Shown here piece by piece: positions 34,201 through 42,993 of a DNA stretch of 64,000 nt. The notes beneath the pieces were generated by a model, which saw nothing but the letters and a program-made list of their open reading frames with translations, had not been told where the DNA came from and did not search any database. Each line of letters starts with the position of its first letter. Position 1 is the first letter of the stretch. The DNA comes from Flavobacteriales bacterium UBA6057. Its GTDB lineage: Bacteria; Bacteroidota; Bacteroidia; Flavobacteriales_G; Salibacteraceae. The translations under genes and the position numbers were made by a program. Where the stretch lies: the NCBI GenBank assembly GCA_002428995.1, contig DIYJ01000006.1, forward strand, positions 62,001-126,000, written 5' to 3'.

Positions 34201-36567
34201 CTTTGAGAACAACGCAATTCGTGTCACATTCAATTGAGGAATCACAGCAGGTTTATCGTTCCACAGTGCCTCCCATTCAATCTTAAAGCCTTCAAACGCT
34301 GTATTACCGGATGCTGCAACAAATTTTAGTGTCAACTGAGGTGAGGTAGAAGTCAGTGTTGTGGGAGGTGCATTGTTGTAATCAAAGGTTGCGATATGGT
34401 CACCAGGATCTGTTGAACGTCCATCATATACTTGCAATTCGTCTCCAAGCTTCAGGTCAAACTCAGAGAAAGTAAGTCTTACTTGATCAGCATCTTCCGG
34501 CTCAAGCGTATACTGAACATTCGCACTTGTTGTGTAAGGTTGATCACCATGGTGGTCATAGAGGGTTCCAAACCAGTTTTTCTGAACGTTCCTGGCATTC
34601 TTCGTTTGGAACTGGGCAATAAACCCGTTGTGAGGTACATTATTCGTTCCTGACTCATTGTGTGTCGTCATCTTTACGGTCATCGCACCGCTTTCAGCGG
34701 TCACCATTTTCGGAGTTAAATCTCCGTTCCACCATGTCAATCCGCAGAAGCGGGTTCTTCCATCCACATCGATGATGTGATTGTAGTCAGACGTGGGAGC
34801 ATCAAAAAACTCCAGATACTGAATTTCACATTCCTTGTTTTCGTTGTAGAAAACAGTGGTGGTGGGAGGAAAGCCTCCTATCCACTGAGTGATCCTCGGG
34901 TCATTGATGTTGTAGGCCATGTCGAAGTGCCCGAAACGAAGGGTGATTTGGTCAGCACCACCTGAAGGTTGAACCGTGAATTCGACCGGACTACCACCCA
35001 TCTGATACATACCATCAGGTCCTCCATTGTCTGTGAGTATTCCCTTGCTGGAAGTAGTTGTAATGGCAGGGTCTCCAGGATCCGGCATTTTGTACAAGTA
35101 GTAGTCATCGATGTTGTCGATCACTGGCATCTGCCTGCTGTAGGAATCATGAAGGAAGGTGGAGTGCTCATCTTTTCGATAGTCGCGAACCAAAACAGCG
35201 ATGTGCGTATTGGTTTCGATGGACTTTAAGTAGAACAATTCGTGATCGTAGCTGAAAGAAGTTCCCATGTTTCCATTGTGGTCCATGTCCAGGTCCTGTG
35301 GTCCTTTTATGTAAGACTGTTCAAAACCAAATGCAGGGCTTCTTTGAGAAAAGCGAGAGGCCCATTCGATGTAGTTGTATTTCACCCAGTAGCCTTCGTC
35401 CTCATCGTCCAACAACCCATTGTCGTTGAGGTCTTTATAAGTTGGACCTGTAAGTCCCGTCAGTTTCCAGCTTGTTGAATAAGGGTCATCGCTGGATTGT
35501 TCTACGATCATTTCCAGGTCTGTGAAGGCAATGAAGTAATCACCATTTTCTTCTGTATACAGCTGGTTGTCATCGTAGTAGTCAAAGTCTTGCCAGTCAA
35601 GCTTATAAGGATAGGTACCGTTGATGGTTGAGAAATTTGTGACTGGAAGACTATAGTGATATACAAAACCGTATTCGTCCGTGATTCGGAAGGCTCCAAC
35701 CGCATTGGGGTCAAGGTTCTCACGTCCAAAATCTTCGCGAGCTTCCATAAAATCAGGAATAGTGGTGACTCCATTGATGTGATCAAGAATCTCCGCATTG
35801 GTAAAATGCTCTACGTATTTCGAGCTAACCATGCGCGGAGTGGGAGTTTTGGCGTATTCACTTCCGTCATATGGATCTGCGCTCCCAGATACCAGATCTC
35901 CTGGTGCATAGAAAGGATCTGAAGAAGTCCATGAAGAAGGGAAGTGGCGAGAATACATCTCCCCGTTAAAGCTCTTGTCAAATACAAATTGAGCATCCGA
36001 ACCGGCCAGCTCGGTTCGTTGAACACCAGTAGCATCATCAATGGTCAACGTTCGGAAATACTCATGACGATAAGGTGTAATTGTTCCGGAAAGCCCGGTT
36101 CCATTCACAGCGTAATGATCTTTGGCAATTAAATAGTACTCCTCGTCAGCTTTGAACTCAGTTTGACGAAAATCATTCGTGTGAGTAAGGTTTCCAAAGT
36201 TTAGATAACCAACTGTAGAACCAAACTCGCCTGTACCGTTCAGATAGGTGTTGGTGCGCTTCCAATCGTCTGGAATTCCAACTACATTTCGGTCGATTCC
36301 TCCACCGGCAATGAGCTCCCAGCCTAAACCGATCTCTGATGCCGGTTGATCAACTTTGATTCCCGAGGTATAATCTACAAAGATCGGAATAGCCGGACCT
36401 CCAACACCTGGAATCTCCAGCACCGTGAGTCTTTCAGAAAAATCACCATTAAAAGGATTTACGCTCTGGCCCATAGACTGCTCTGATACTGAGAAGAAGA
36501 GCATGGATGCCAAAAGGCCGAAAGTATATTTCTTACGATAGGGCTTAATCGATGGAACGTTACGCAT
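31294..36567 (-). CDS. RHS/SpvB-like surface protein with CUB domain
   Basis: 1757 residues. A signal peptide (about 10-34) precedes an SpvB/RHS-like N-terminus (VNPFNGDFSERLTVLEIPGVGGPAIPIFVDYTSGI...EIGLGWEL) of the sort found on Bacteroidota YD-repeat proteins. A CUB-type domain lies at about 695-770 (TFSEFDLKLGDELQVYDGRS..TSPQLTLKFVAASGNTAFEGFKIEW). The second half holds diverged YD-like strands and, near 1650, a carbohydrate-binding-like jelly roll (RTYRAVVWAHVTSHNNSQLRIYLDGS..WTRVDDFRFF). It stops just after a YD-like NVFDAKTGRKT / YEPNGRI stretch, with no RHS core and no toxin tip. It could be a scaffold that lost or never had a core. It heads a minus-strand operon with the SprB adhesin. 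Confidence 0.8.
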   Translation of the reverse strand: MRNVPSIKPYRKKYTFGLLASMLFFSVSEQSMGQSVNPFNGDFSERLTVLEIPGVGGPAIPIFVDYTSGIKVDQPASEIGLGWELIAGGGIDRNVVGIPDDWKRTNTYLNGTGEFGSTVGYLNFGNLTHTNDFRQTEFKADEEYYLIAKDHYAVNGTGLSGTITPYRHEYFRTLTIDDATGVQRTELAGSDAQFVFDKSFNGEMYSRHFPSSWTSSDPFYAPGDLVSGSADPYDGSEYAKTPTPRMVSSKYVEHFTNAEILDHINGVTTIPDFMEAREDFGRENLDPNAVGAFRITDEYGFVYHYSLPVTNFSTINGTYPYKLDWQDFDYYDDNQLYTEENGDYFIAFTDLEMIVEQSSDDPYSTSWKLTGLTGPTYKDLNDNGLLDDEDEGYWVKYNYIEWASRFSQRSPAFGFEQSYIKGPQDLDMDHNGNMGTSFSYDHELFYLKSIETNTHIAVLVRDYRKDEHSTFLHDSYSRQMPVIDNIDDYYLYKMPDPGDPAITTTSSKGILTDNGGPDGMYQMGGSPVEFTVQPSGGADQITLRFGHFDMAYNINDPRITQWIGGFPPTTTVFYNENKECEIQYLEFFDAPTSDYNHIIDVDGRTRFCGLTWWNGDLTPKMVTAESGAMTVKMTTHNESGTNNVPHNGFIAQFQTKNARNVQKNWFGTLYDHHGDQPYTTSANVQYTLEPEDADQVRLTFSEFDLKLGDELQVYDGRSTDPGDHIATFDYNNAPPTTLTSTSPQLTLKFVAASGNTAFEGFKIEWEALWNDKPAVIPQLNVTRIALFSKEDFQEERFLVQFPSNLPEFNMELTNYLWEMPYTEHWYQLNQSFLESKSLRTVEFEQDYSLAKGYYQNVNVDVLNTHKLMSQNEVAAQVTINDLANSGKLTLNKIVVYDKGHVQTIPAYTFDYESASPVSNPNYDPRRKDLSGFYRSNLSPSGRPGLRPLDIDDPQASAWSMRSITYPLGKRVFIDYESDTYEHYVPEDMSNGPENPRLVIPIQSAVPISTSSSNPADHIWDVVLDENQALFHSYMTDVSTTKTVKTVIPFEWFGVVSYVAVSESMVSTGTVNSPTQFTYYDRNSGSSSSSSLNSGDVEYKGGGYVVIEYSANSQIPSSDIRVKNLRFQNSSTEEYTLNYEYDGGSMTKDDHGFERPETYLASGSNYIYDNLTTKRSEIHEMPGTHGYSTTKMRFLGQGTVSEGYSEVDFCTLNKTGQKSTVNIDINHDPLTFVHDRRYRFELGNDFLNLWGTPKEERIYDGQDVLIKKIVNDYVFDSDGEITEVFDHFTDATPTGGGIVHDTEQEHRITVNRQRKLRMKRTTVYEKGLSNSTETIDWNSITAAPIEIRQTNSDGEVTKTTQKAAFEIPTYSFMGPKSLDPTNTNQVNVSGETFEQVDISRTGSDFVSSTASQYFTSTPRRTWNDSECQWETQLVSDNAGISSATYAWDGDLGTYGIYDDSGYDDFDHEDPSNNSEDWRLIQQTTLFDELNHKIEYIDQNGDYNATKRVFDHLMIMSEAKNTNYASFTCTGFEEDMGVDCASGRTFVEGEVSFSSASTLWDGSSHTGERHLIIQPSNTETLFTTQRESTSSNDLIPGRTYRAVVWAHVTSHNNSQLRIYLDGSANGGAHQQIVSISKNDPSNITINGWVRMQVELTVPYDYVSSGGSGDNELRVEIVAGSSGAWTRVDDFRFFAIDSPIEMNVFDAKTGRKTAVLDKENFATFYTYEPNGRIEKIEKEIEGEGVVKLQEYDYNYYRDLE

Positions 36568-36695
36568 TGGTTCAACAATTTAAGTCCCAAGATTAGTCAC
36601 CGGGTCATCAAGCCCTGCTATCTGTTTAGCTAGTTTTAGTCTTCATAGGCTCTTGAAAGTCTTTGATCAACCAGCCCGAGGTATTATGCCGTCTC

Positions 36696-38699
36696 TTACT
36701 CCGCGGCCAAAGCCTCAGGAGCACGGTCCGGTACATACTCCGTCCCGTCCGGATAGCGCACGATGGTCACACGCTGCATCATGCCGCGGTCTTCATGATC
36801 CAGAATGTGGCAGTGTAGTACAAAGTCACCCCAGTACTTGTCGTAGTGGGTATATGCAATGGCGGAGTCTGCTCCATTATTGGCGAAGACCACATCTTTC
36901 CACATTGGGAAGTTGAGCTTTCGGCCACCGTATTCTACAACCTGGAATGGGTTGATGTGAATGTGATAAGGGTGGCCGCCTCTCAGTGAAGAGATGTTCC
37001 ACTGTTCTTTACTATCCAGCAATGGAGTGTTGTCAATGCGGTTGCCATCGAAAGGCTGGTTGTTAATCATGAATTCACCGTTGGCAATATTGAATTGGGT
37101 CCTGCGTACCTTGCTGATTTCATCAGGTCGGATGTTTTGCCGCAATTCGGGAGCACGCGCAGGTAGTTTTCGTGGGATGCGCATTTCTCGCTGCATTTGC
37201 TCTCCAATGGCCAGGTAGAACATTGGCTCGGTATCCTCAGCAGCAGCTGCTGTACACTGATCATCTTCCGGGAAATACTCGCAGGCAGGAATGTAGGTTA
37301 CCGATTTGACCTGAAGTCTTTGAGGAGTGACATCTATAGGAACCTTCACCAGAATGTCTGAACGATTACCTGGAGCCATGTGCAGGCTGGTGATCCTTCT
37401 TGGCTCATCGAACATGATGCCGTCCACTGCAATCTGATATACTTCGATCTCATCAGGGAAGCGCAAGGCCAGGGCAGAGTGGAAGCCTTTGTGGAGCAGT
37501 CTCCAGCGAGCGACTTCGCCTGCCTGAAGGGTAACTGAAGGCTTGATCCGTCCGTTTACAGTTGTGCCTCTTGCTCCAGCCGTTTGGGAGCCCTGGAATC
37601 CACCCAGTAAGTCCAGCATTTCAAAGTCTGTCAACTCACCGTTGATGGTGTCATATTGGAGCTGGTCAAAGATCATGACACGTTCATGTTCCTCCGAAGA
37701 AGCAGCCTTCAAAGCAGGAAAGTCATCGAGGTTGTCTTCCTCAACGATGATCACACCGCCCATGCCACTGGCTACCTGCATGGCGGTGCTTCCGTGAACA
37801 TGAGGGTGATACCAGAAAGTTCCGGGTTGATGATCCACAATGTCATAGGTGTAATAAGAAGAATATCGGGGTGACACGTTTCGTAGCACATCATCCTGGA
37901 AGGGGCTCACATGTGAACCATGAAAGTGCATGTTCGTGTTATTGAAGTCGTGTGAAATATTGGTGTTGTCCGCATAAAACTCGAGGTAAGTAAAGAGCAT
38001 CAGTTTCTGCTGCTGCCAGTTCATTCTGCACTTTACAATCATCGCGGAATCGTTGGCTGTGATCCTCCATTTTCCCAGCTTGTCGTTTTGATCTCGTGTC
38101 ACAGTCATTCCCGAAGTAGTGGTGAGATGGATCATTCCGGTAGAGGAGTTTCTGCGTTTCACTTCTGCACTGTCAGCGTTAGCCAGAAGGTCAATGAGCG
38201 CTTGAGATGGACCTGCATCCAGAAGCTTTCGATTTGCTTCAGTATCATCCAGCATGTAGAGGTAGTTCCAGTTTTCGTTGAGCGGTAGGTCATTGTGCAC
38301 ACGAATGGTGAGCCTGCCGTTCGGTTTGACTCGAATTGTTGGGCCTAGTGGCACATCAACTTCTTCACCTTGCTCCGCATCATAAGATCTGAGCCATACA
38401 TGATCAGGGCCGTTCATGAAGTGACGATAGTAAGTGTGCAGGTCCACCACCAGTTGTCGTTTCTCCTGTACAATCTCCGGAATAGCATAATAGGACTCTG
38501 AAATGTCGAGATCCGTAACATCAGCTACAAACTCAAGGAGGTTGGGTGGTCGGTCAGTGTTGATAAGAGGAGGGCAAAGGGGAATGCCATCTATGATCTC
38601 GGCAACTTGCTTGGGCTTTTGAGGTTCAGGAGTTGAACATGCGGTAAAGAAGAATACAGTTATGCCCGCAAGGAGCCATTCAGGGTTAGTTAGTCTCAT
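36696..38699 (-). CDS. multicopper oxidase, lipoprotein
   Basis: 667 residues with all four copper-binding motifs of the multicopper oxidase family: HFHGSH (about 256-261), WYHPHVHG (about 295-302), HPYHIHIN (about 573-580) and HCHILDHEDRGMM (about 629-641). The last lacks the long CxHxxxH of laccases in exact form but keeps the T1 Cys and His pair. The N-terminus has a lipobox (FFFTACS) predicting lipid attachment at Cys21, so it is probably anchored on the inner or outer membrane facing the periplasm. The substrate (Cu(I), Fe(II), Mn(II) or phenolics) is not predictable. It is monocistronic, divergent from the propeller kinase gene; no copper-resistance genes are nearby. Confidence 0.9.
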   Translation of the reverse strand: MRLTNPEWLLAGITVFFFTACSTPEPQKPKQVAEIIDGIPLCPPLINTDRPPNLLEFVADVTDLDISESYYAIPEIVQEKRQLVVDLHTYYRHFMNGPDHVWLRSYDAEQGEEVDVPLGPTIRVKPNGRLTIRVHNDLPLNENWNYLYMLDDTEANRKLLDAGPSQALIDLLANADSAEVKRRNSSTGMIHLTTTSGMTVTRDQNDKLGKWRITANDSAMIVKCRMNWQQQKLMLFTYLEFYADNTNISHDFNNTNMHFHGSHVSPFQDDVLRNVSPRYSSYYTYDIVDHQPGTFWYHPHVHGSTAMQVASGMGGVIIVEEDNLDDFPALKAASSEEHERVMIFDQLQYDTINGELTDFEMLDLLGGFQGSQTAGARGTTVNGRIKPSVTLQAGEVARWRLLHKGFHSALALRFPDEIEVYQIAVDGIMFDEPRRITSLHMAPGNRSDILVKVPIDVTPQRLQVKSVTYIPACEYFPEDDQCTAAAAEDTEPMFYLAIGEQMQREMRIPRKLPARAPELRQNIRPDEISKVRRTQFNIANGEFMINNQPFDGNRIDNTPLLDSKEQWNISSLRGGHPYHIHINPFQVVEYGGRKLNFPMWKDVVFANNGADSAIAYTHYDKYWGDFVLHCHILDHEDRGMMQRVTIVRYPDGTEYVPDRAPEALAAE

Positions 38700-39124
38700 G
38701 GTTTAGTAGGTTCGGGCTTTGTTTCCTTTGATCCCAATGTCGGCCAAAGTAGATAAACAAACCCAATAGGCGCTCACTCTGGCAACTATATGAGCAGGTT
38801 TGTTATGCATAGATGTACGCTTTATCCTTATTTGATCGCATGCACACTTTGGACTATTCTCCCACTTGGTATCGAGAACGAGCAGCGACAATGCATGAAG
38901 TTCTTGCCAATGGTCTTTGGGAATGTGCCGAGGTGTTAAGTTCTGTCGTCTACATATTTAATCAGCTCGTACTTCCAAAATCATTACGGTCTCTCACGGT
39001 TTGGAATTACATTCACTGCTGATTGTACAGCCGGAGTCACAAGCGAATTACCTCCAGGCTACGTTTAGTTGACAAATGGTCTTTTTCTGAATCCTACCGC
39101 AGAACCATTTTATCACTTATTGAA
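38700..39124. other. divergent intergenic region
   Basis: 425 bases between the multicopper oxidase (minus) and the propeller kinase (plus) hold the promoters of both. A 69-codon frame at 38813-39022 has no family features and is probably spurious. TACTTTGG on the minus strand near 38750 and TACGTTTA near 39059 on the plus strand resemble -7 elements with mismatches. Confidence 0.4.
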
Positions 39125-42073
39125 ATGAAGAATGCTGTCGGGTTTTTAGTTCAACTTGCTCTGATTGTCGCGATCGGTTTTGAGCCTCGATCGCAGAATC
39201 CTGCATACATCAACTACAGTTCTCGGGATGTCCTGCCGAGCAATGAAGTATATGAGGTGATTCAATCCAGGGATGGAACCATGTACTTCAGCATGGAATC
39301 GGGTATTGTGATGTACGACTCAAAGCGTTTTCAGTCATTGCCCAGTCCCCTTCAAAACACCCGCAGCAAGAGCTGTTTCAAGCTTCGTGAAGGCAAAGAG
39401 GGCATGGCAGCTATTCTTTACAGGAACAGACTTTGCCACCTGCGAAACGGACATTTTACCGTTTCCGTGTTTGACTCTGCGCTGAGTGCGTTACTGGGCT
39501 GGGAGTACATCAATGAGCTTGAGGTGGACAGTGCCGATAATATCTATGTGGTCTCAACAGATGTAAATGAAAACTCCTTCGTTGCTAGTCCTGATGGAAC
39601 CATCAAACCATTGGCCTGCCACGAAGCTCATGGAGATTTGCCTGTGTTTCAACTCCACAGAATTCCTGGCACCAGTGGCTGGATTTCACAGCGTTGTTTT
39701 CCCGGTAGAGACGATTTGGTGCGCAGGCGGAGTTCCAAGATCAACAAACCGCTTTTTGAACAGACCAATACAGGCTGGATGATCTACGTTGACGAAGTCT
39801 ACGGAAATGACGAGAGTATGACAGAGCTCACAAGGGTCGCTCAATGCGGACCTTATCTCGGCTTTGGAAGCGGTCTTCACTTTGCGGTCAAAAACCTCGA
39901 TACTGGTGAAGAGCGTTTATTCGAGGTAGAGCAACGCATCAACTCAGTTGATACGTTGGTAGGAGGCGCACTGGTGGTAGGTACCAATAACGGCCTCTAT
40001 GCTTATTACCCCGGAAGCCAGCAGCTTGAGTTTTTGTTTGATGGTTTTACCGTGACGGATTGTGCCGTAGATGCGGAAGGAGCTATTTGGCTGACCACAC
40101 TCAACAAGGGCATCCTCTATATTCCCTGTTGGAGCCTCAGAACCATTGGAAAACCCTTACCGGATATGATCGGCATCCGCAGGATTGAATCTAATCAACA
40201 GTGGTTGGCAGTGAATTCGCTTGACCATGGTATCTTTTTGATCGAGCATGCTGGCAATGGTTGGCAGGGAGCAAACCTGACCATTGATGGTCCGGAAATA
40301 CCTGGGCCTTGGAGGGAAGACATCTTACTGTTGGAAAACGATACCCTTGTCGCAGGCCCAATCAAATATGATCTCAAATCACACACCACTAGCCTGGAAA
40401 ATTGGGATCCCGTAAATCTGGCTCCTTATTACAGTGATCGGTTTTGGGTTAGTAAGGGTGGGACGTTTCAATGCATGGCTGGTAGAATAAGCCTCAAACA
40501 TCTTCTGGGAGACAGGCGAGCCACTGCAAGTGAGCGTACACCTTTGGAGAAAAAGTTATTGCTGGGCACCACGGCCGGGGTCTCTATTTACGACTTGGAA
40601 TTCAGGCAGCTCATACACAACCAAATTGCTGAATTGGAGGGTGTTTACATTCGAAAAATCAGGAGGATAGGTCCTGAGAGTTTTGTGATTGCTTCGGACA
40701 GGGGGCTTTATTACCGAAATGGAGCAATATCCCGGCTACTGCAAACGAAGGATGGTTTGATCTCCAATCATTGCACCTCACTGGAAGTAGAGTCTGATTC
40801 TGTGTTTTGGGTAGGTTCCAATAAAGGGGTAGATCGTGTAAGCGTCCACAAGGGTGGTTTTGAAATCCGACATCTAGGTGCCTCTCTGGGATTGATTTCT
40901 CCCGCAGTAAAGGATCTCACATTTAGGAATGATACGCTCTACGTAGCCACTGAAGGCAGGATCAGCTACTTCAATTCTAAGAATCTCAACCTGGAAATCA
41001 TGGAGCCGGAATTGAAGGTGACTTCCATCCATATCAATCATATCGATCATGGTCTGGAGGAGCCGATTCAAATCCTTCCGAAACAGCGCAACATGAGCAT
41101 TCGCTTTTCAGCGCAAACGTTTCGTGCTGGGATGAACATGAAGTATCAATACAGACTACTGGGACTGGACGATGAGTGGATGGATACCGAAGAAGGAGTT
41201 GCTACTTTTTACGACTTACCGCCTGGTGAATTCACGTTTGAAGCGCGTAGCAAACGCGGCATCAATCCCTGGCAGGCGACCGCCATTCGCTTCCCTGTAT
41301 CAGTTTCACGAAAACTTACCGAATATGCTCTTTTCTGGATCGCCATCGCTACGTTGGTGTTGCTATTGACCTCCGGATTGTTTTACTGGTATTTCAGAAA
41401 CGTGGAGCAACAGCGTCAGCTGAAATGGAGCTATTCAAACGCACAGTTGAAAGCGCTTGGGCTTCAGATGAATCCTCACTTTTTCTTTAATGTTCTGAAC
41501 AATGTCCAGTCGCTTTCCTATTTGGGTGATCATGAATCGGTAAACCTCTTCATCGAGAAACTCTCGAACCTGACACGAAGATTGCTGGATCACTCCTTCA
41601 CGCCCGTCATTAGCCTTCGCTCAGAATTGGAGAACCTTCGGGAATACCTGGACATTGAGCATCTCCGGTTTAAGGATAAACCTTTTACCAGCAACATTAG
41701 AATTGATACTGGCATTGATCAGGATCAGTTCATGGTGCCTCCAATGCTGTTGCAGCCTCTGGTGGAAAATGCGCTGTGGCACGGTTTACTTCAAAAAAAT
41801 GAGGATCGATGCCTCGAAATTGCAGGGCAGGTAAAGGGGAGAGATATTCTGATTTCCGTCAGAGACAATGGCAATGGGCTGTCGAGCACGAGCACCCGAC
41901 CGGGCAAGCCGTCCATCAGCTTGAGCAATATTCAGAAGCGTATTGATCTGTACAACAAGCTTGAACTGGGAACCTGCAAGTTCGAAATAGACTTCAACGC
42001 AAACGATACGTTCAGTTCACAAGGAACAAGAGCCACCCTCACCTTTCACCAAATACTTTCAAAAGATGCATAA
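39125..42073 (+). CDS. LytS-type histidine kinase with two-component propeller sensor
   Basis: 982 residues. The ATG at 39125 starts a signal peptide (MKNAVGFLVQLALIVAIGFE); an upstream TTG at 39023 would add an unlikely 34-residue extension. The periplasmic region (about 25-640) consists of Reg_prop-like propeller blades, e.g. EVYEVIQSRDGTMYFSMESGIVMYD and ISNHCTSLEVESDSVFWVGSNKGVDRV. A Y_Y_Y domain follows (about 650-720, YQYRLLGLDDEWMDTEEGVATFYDLPPGEFTFEARSKRG), then a membrane helix (about 735-760) and a His_kinase domain with MNPHFFFNVLNN (His785), N-box ENALWHGL and DNGNGL. Two-component propellers often sense glycans or extracellular cues. The stop overlaps the LytTR gene by eight bases. 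Confidence 0.92.
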   Translation: MKNAVGFLVQLALIVAIGFEPRSQNPAYINYSSRDVLPSNEVYEVIQSRDGTMYFSMESGIVMYDSKRFQSLPSPLQNTRSKSCFKLREGKEGMAAILYRNRLCHLRNGHFTVSVFDSALSALLGWEYINELEVDSADNIYVVSTDVNENSFVASPDGTIKPLACHEAHGDLPVFQLHRIPGTSGWISQRCFPGRDDLVRRRSSKINKPLFEQTNTGWMIYVDEVYGNDESMTELTRVAQCGPYLGFGSGLHFAVKNLDTGEERLFEVEQRINSVDTLVGGALVVGTNNGLYAYYPGSQQLEFLFDGFTVTDCAVDAEGAIWLTTLNKGILYIPCWSLRTIGKPLPDMIGIRRIESNQQWLAVNSLDHGIFLIEHAGNGWQGANLTIDGPEIPGPWREDILLLENDTLVAGPIKYDLKSHTTSLENWDPVNLAPYYSDRFWVSKGGTFQCMAGRISLKHLLGDRRATASERTPLEKKLLLGTTAGVSIYDLEFRQLIHNQIAELEGVYIRKIRRIGPESFVIASDRGLYYRNGAISRLLQTKDGLISNHCTSLEVESDSVFWVGSNKGVDRVSVHKGGFEIRHLGASLGLISPAVKDLTFRNDTLYVATEGRISYFNSKNLNLEIMEPELKVTSIHINHIDHGLEEPIQILPKQRNMSIRFSAQTFRAGMNMKYQYRLLGLDDEWMDTEEGVATFYDLPPGEFTFEARSKRGINPWQATAIRFPVSVSRKLTEYALFWIAIATLVLLLTSGLFYWYFRNVEQQRQLKWSYSNAQLKALGLQMNPHFFFNVLNNVQSLSYLGDHESVNLFIEKLSNLTRRLLDHSFTPVISLRSELENLREYLDIEHLRFKDKPFTSNIRIDTGIDQDQFMVPPMLLQPLVENALWHGLLQKNEDRCLEIAGQVKGRDILISVRDNGNGLSSTSTRPGKPSISLSNIQKRIDLYNKLELGTCKFEIDFNANDTFSSQGTRATLTFHQILSKDA

Positions 42074-42803
42074 AATCCGAACACTTCTGATTGATGACGA
42101 ACCCAATGCCCTAAGCATGCTCAAGGGATACCTGTCTCAATACACGAAGAATGTGGAGGTCATTGACACCGCGCGTTCCAGCGAGGAGGGGATGGAAAAG
42201 ATACTGAGGCTCGAACCTGAATTGGTGTTCCTGGATATCTCCATGCCAGGAGTGAATGGACTGGACATGCTGAAGAATTTCAAGTCCCGGAATTTTGAGA
42301 TCATTTTTGTGACAGCCTTTCAGGACTATTCCCTGGATGCGTTTGATGTAGGAGCCGTGCATTACCTGCTGAAACCAATCAGCCTTGTCAAGCTCAAAGA
42401 AGCTGTTCAACGCTGTAGCGAGATTATACGGGACAGATCGCAGAAAGCCTCATTGCCGTCCCCTCCATCTACGCTGAGGATTACAGAAGCAAAATCTCAC
42501 AGCGTAGTAAAGATCGCTGACATTCAATACCTGGAAGCCGACAGTAGCTACACTTCCATCGTGATGAAGGATGGAAGAACGTTCACGACCTCCCGGAATA
42601 TCAAGCATTTTGAAGAACAACTTCATCCTTGTGGCTTCTTCAGGATTCACAAGCAGTATCTGGTCAATCTTGCTTCGGTAAAATCGGTGACAAGAGGCAA
42701 GGGTGGATATGTGCACCTGGAAAACGGAGATGCGCTGGAAATATCCTATCGAAAGAAAGGTGAGTTCCTGGAAGCTCTGGATCAGAATCAGACCAGCTTG
42801 TAA
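42066..42803 (+). CDS. LytTR-family response regulator
   Basis: 245 residues: a receiver with IDDE, phospho-acceptor Asp57 (FLDISMPGVNGLDML), VTAFQDYS and LLKPIS, then a linker with Ser/Pro (residues 126-137) and a LytTR domain with FFRIHKQYLVN. It is the partner of the overlapping propeller kinase. A 21-base-period direct repeat lies 15 bases after its stop, in front of the 1958-residue T9SS protein gene; this is the best candidate target in the window. Confidence 0.93.
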   Translation: MHKIRTLLIDDEPNALSMLKGYLSQYTKNVEVIDTARSSEEGMEKILRLEPELVFLDISMPGVNGLDMLKNFKSRNFEIIFVTAFQDYSLDAFDVGAVHYLLKPISLVKLKEAVQRCSEIIRDRSQKASLPSPPSTLRITEAKSHSVVKIADIQYLEADSSYTSIVMKDGRTFTTSRNIKHFEEQLHPCGFFRIHKQYLVNLASVKSVTRGKGGYVHLENGDALEISYRKKGEFLEALDQNQTSL

Positions 42804-42817
42804 TTCGTTTTTCCAAA

Positions 42818-42851
42818 ATGGTCGCGTTCCGCAAAGAAATGGTTGCGGTTC
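42818..42851 (+). promoter_or_regulatory. 21-base-period direct repeat, candidate LytTR site
   Basis: ATGGTCGCGTTC (42818-42829) and ATGGTTGCGGTTC (42839-42851) are near-identical and start 21 bases apart, the spacing used by AgrA/AlgR-type LytTR domains on DNA. They do not fit the published consensus closely, so this is a spacing-based inference. Confidence 0.35.
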
Positions 42852-42898
42852 TCCATTCTACGTTGTGAGGTCTTCATCTCACCGACACCTTTAAAGTA

Positions 42899-42971
42899 GG
42901 TTCTACTTACACCGCCTGTACCCGGTGACAGAGGCCTTTTGCCTTGGTCACTCCCGGGGTAAGTGGGAACC
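42899..42971 (+). ncRNA. nested hairpin in the leader of the large T9SS gene
   Basis: Concentric arms pair as follows: GGTTC (42899-42903) with GAACC (42967-42971), ACTTAC (42905-42910) with GTAAGT (42959-42964), CCCG (42921-42924) with CGGG (42955-42958), GTGAC (42925-42929) with GTCAC (42947-42951) and AGGC with GCCT around loop CTTTT (42932-42944). That is about 24 pairs in 73 bases, ending 22 bases before the ATG at 42994. It has no T-run right after it, so a structured leader or attenuator is more likely than a plain terminator. Confidence 0.45.
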
Positions 42972-42993
42972 CTAACTTTTAAAACACACATTC

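Noticed and set aside
38813..39022. 69-codon plus-strand frame in the divergent region
   Set aside because: No recognisable domain, membrane segment or signal; lies where promoters are expected.
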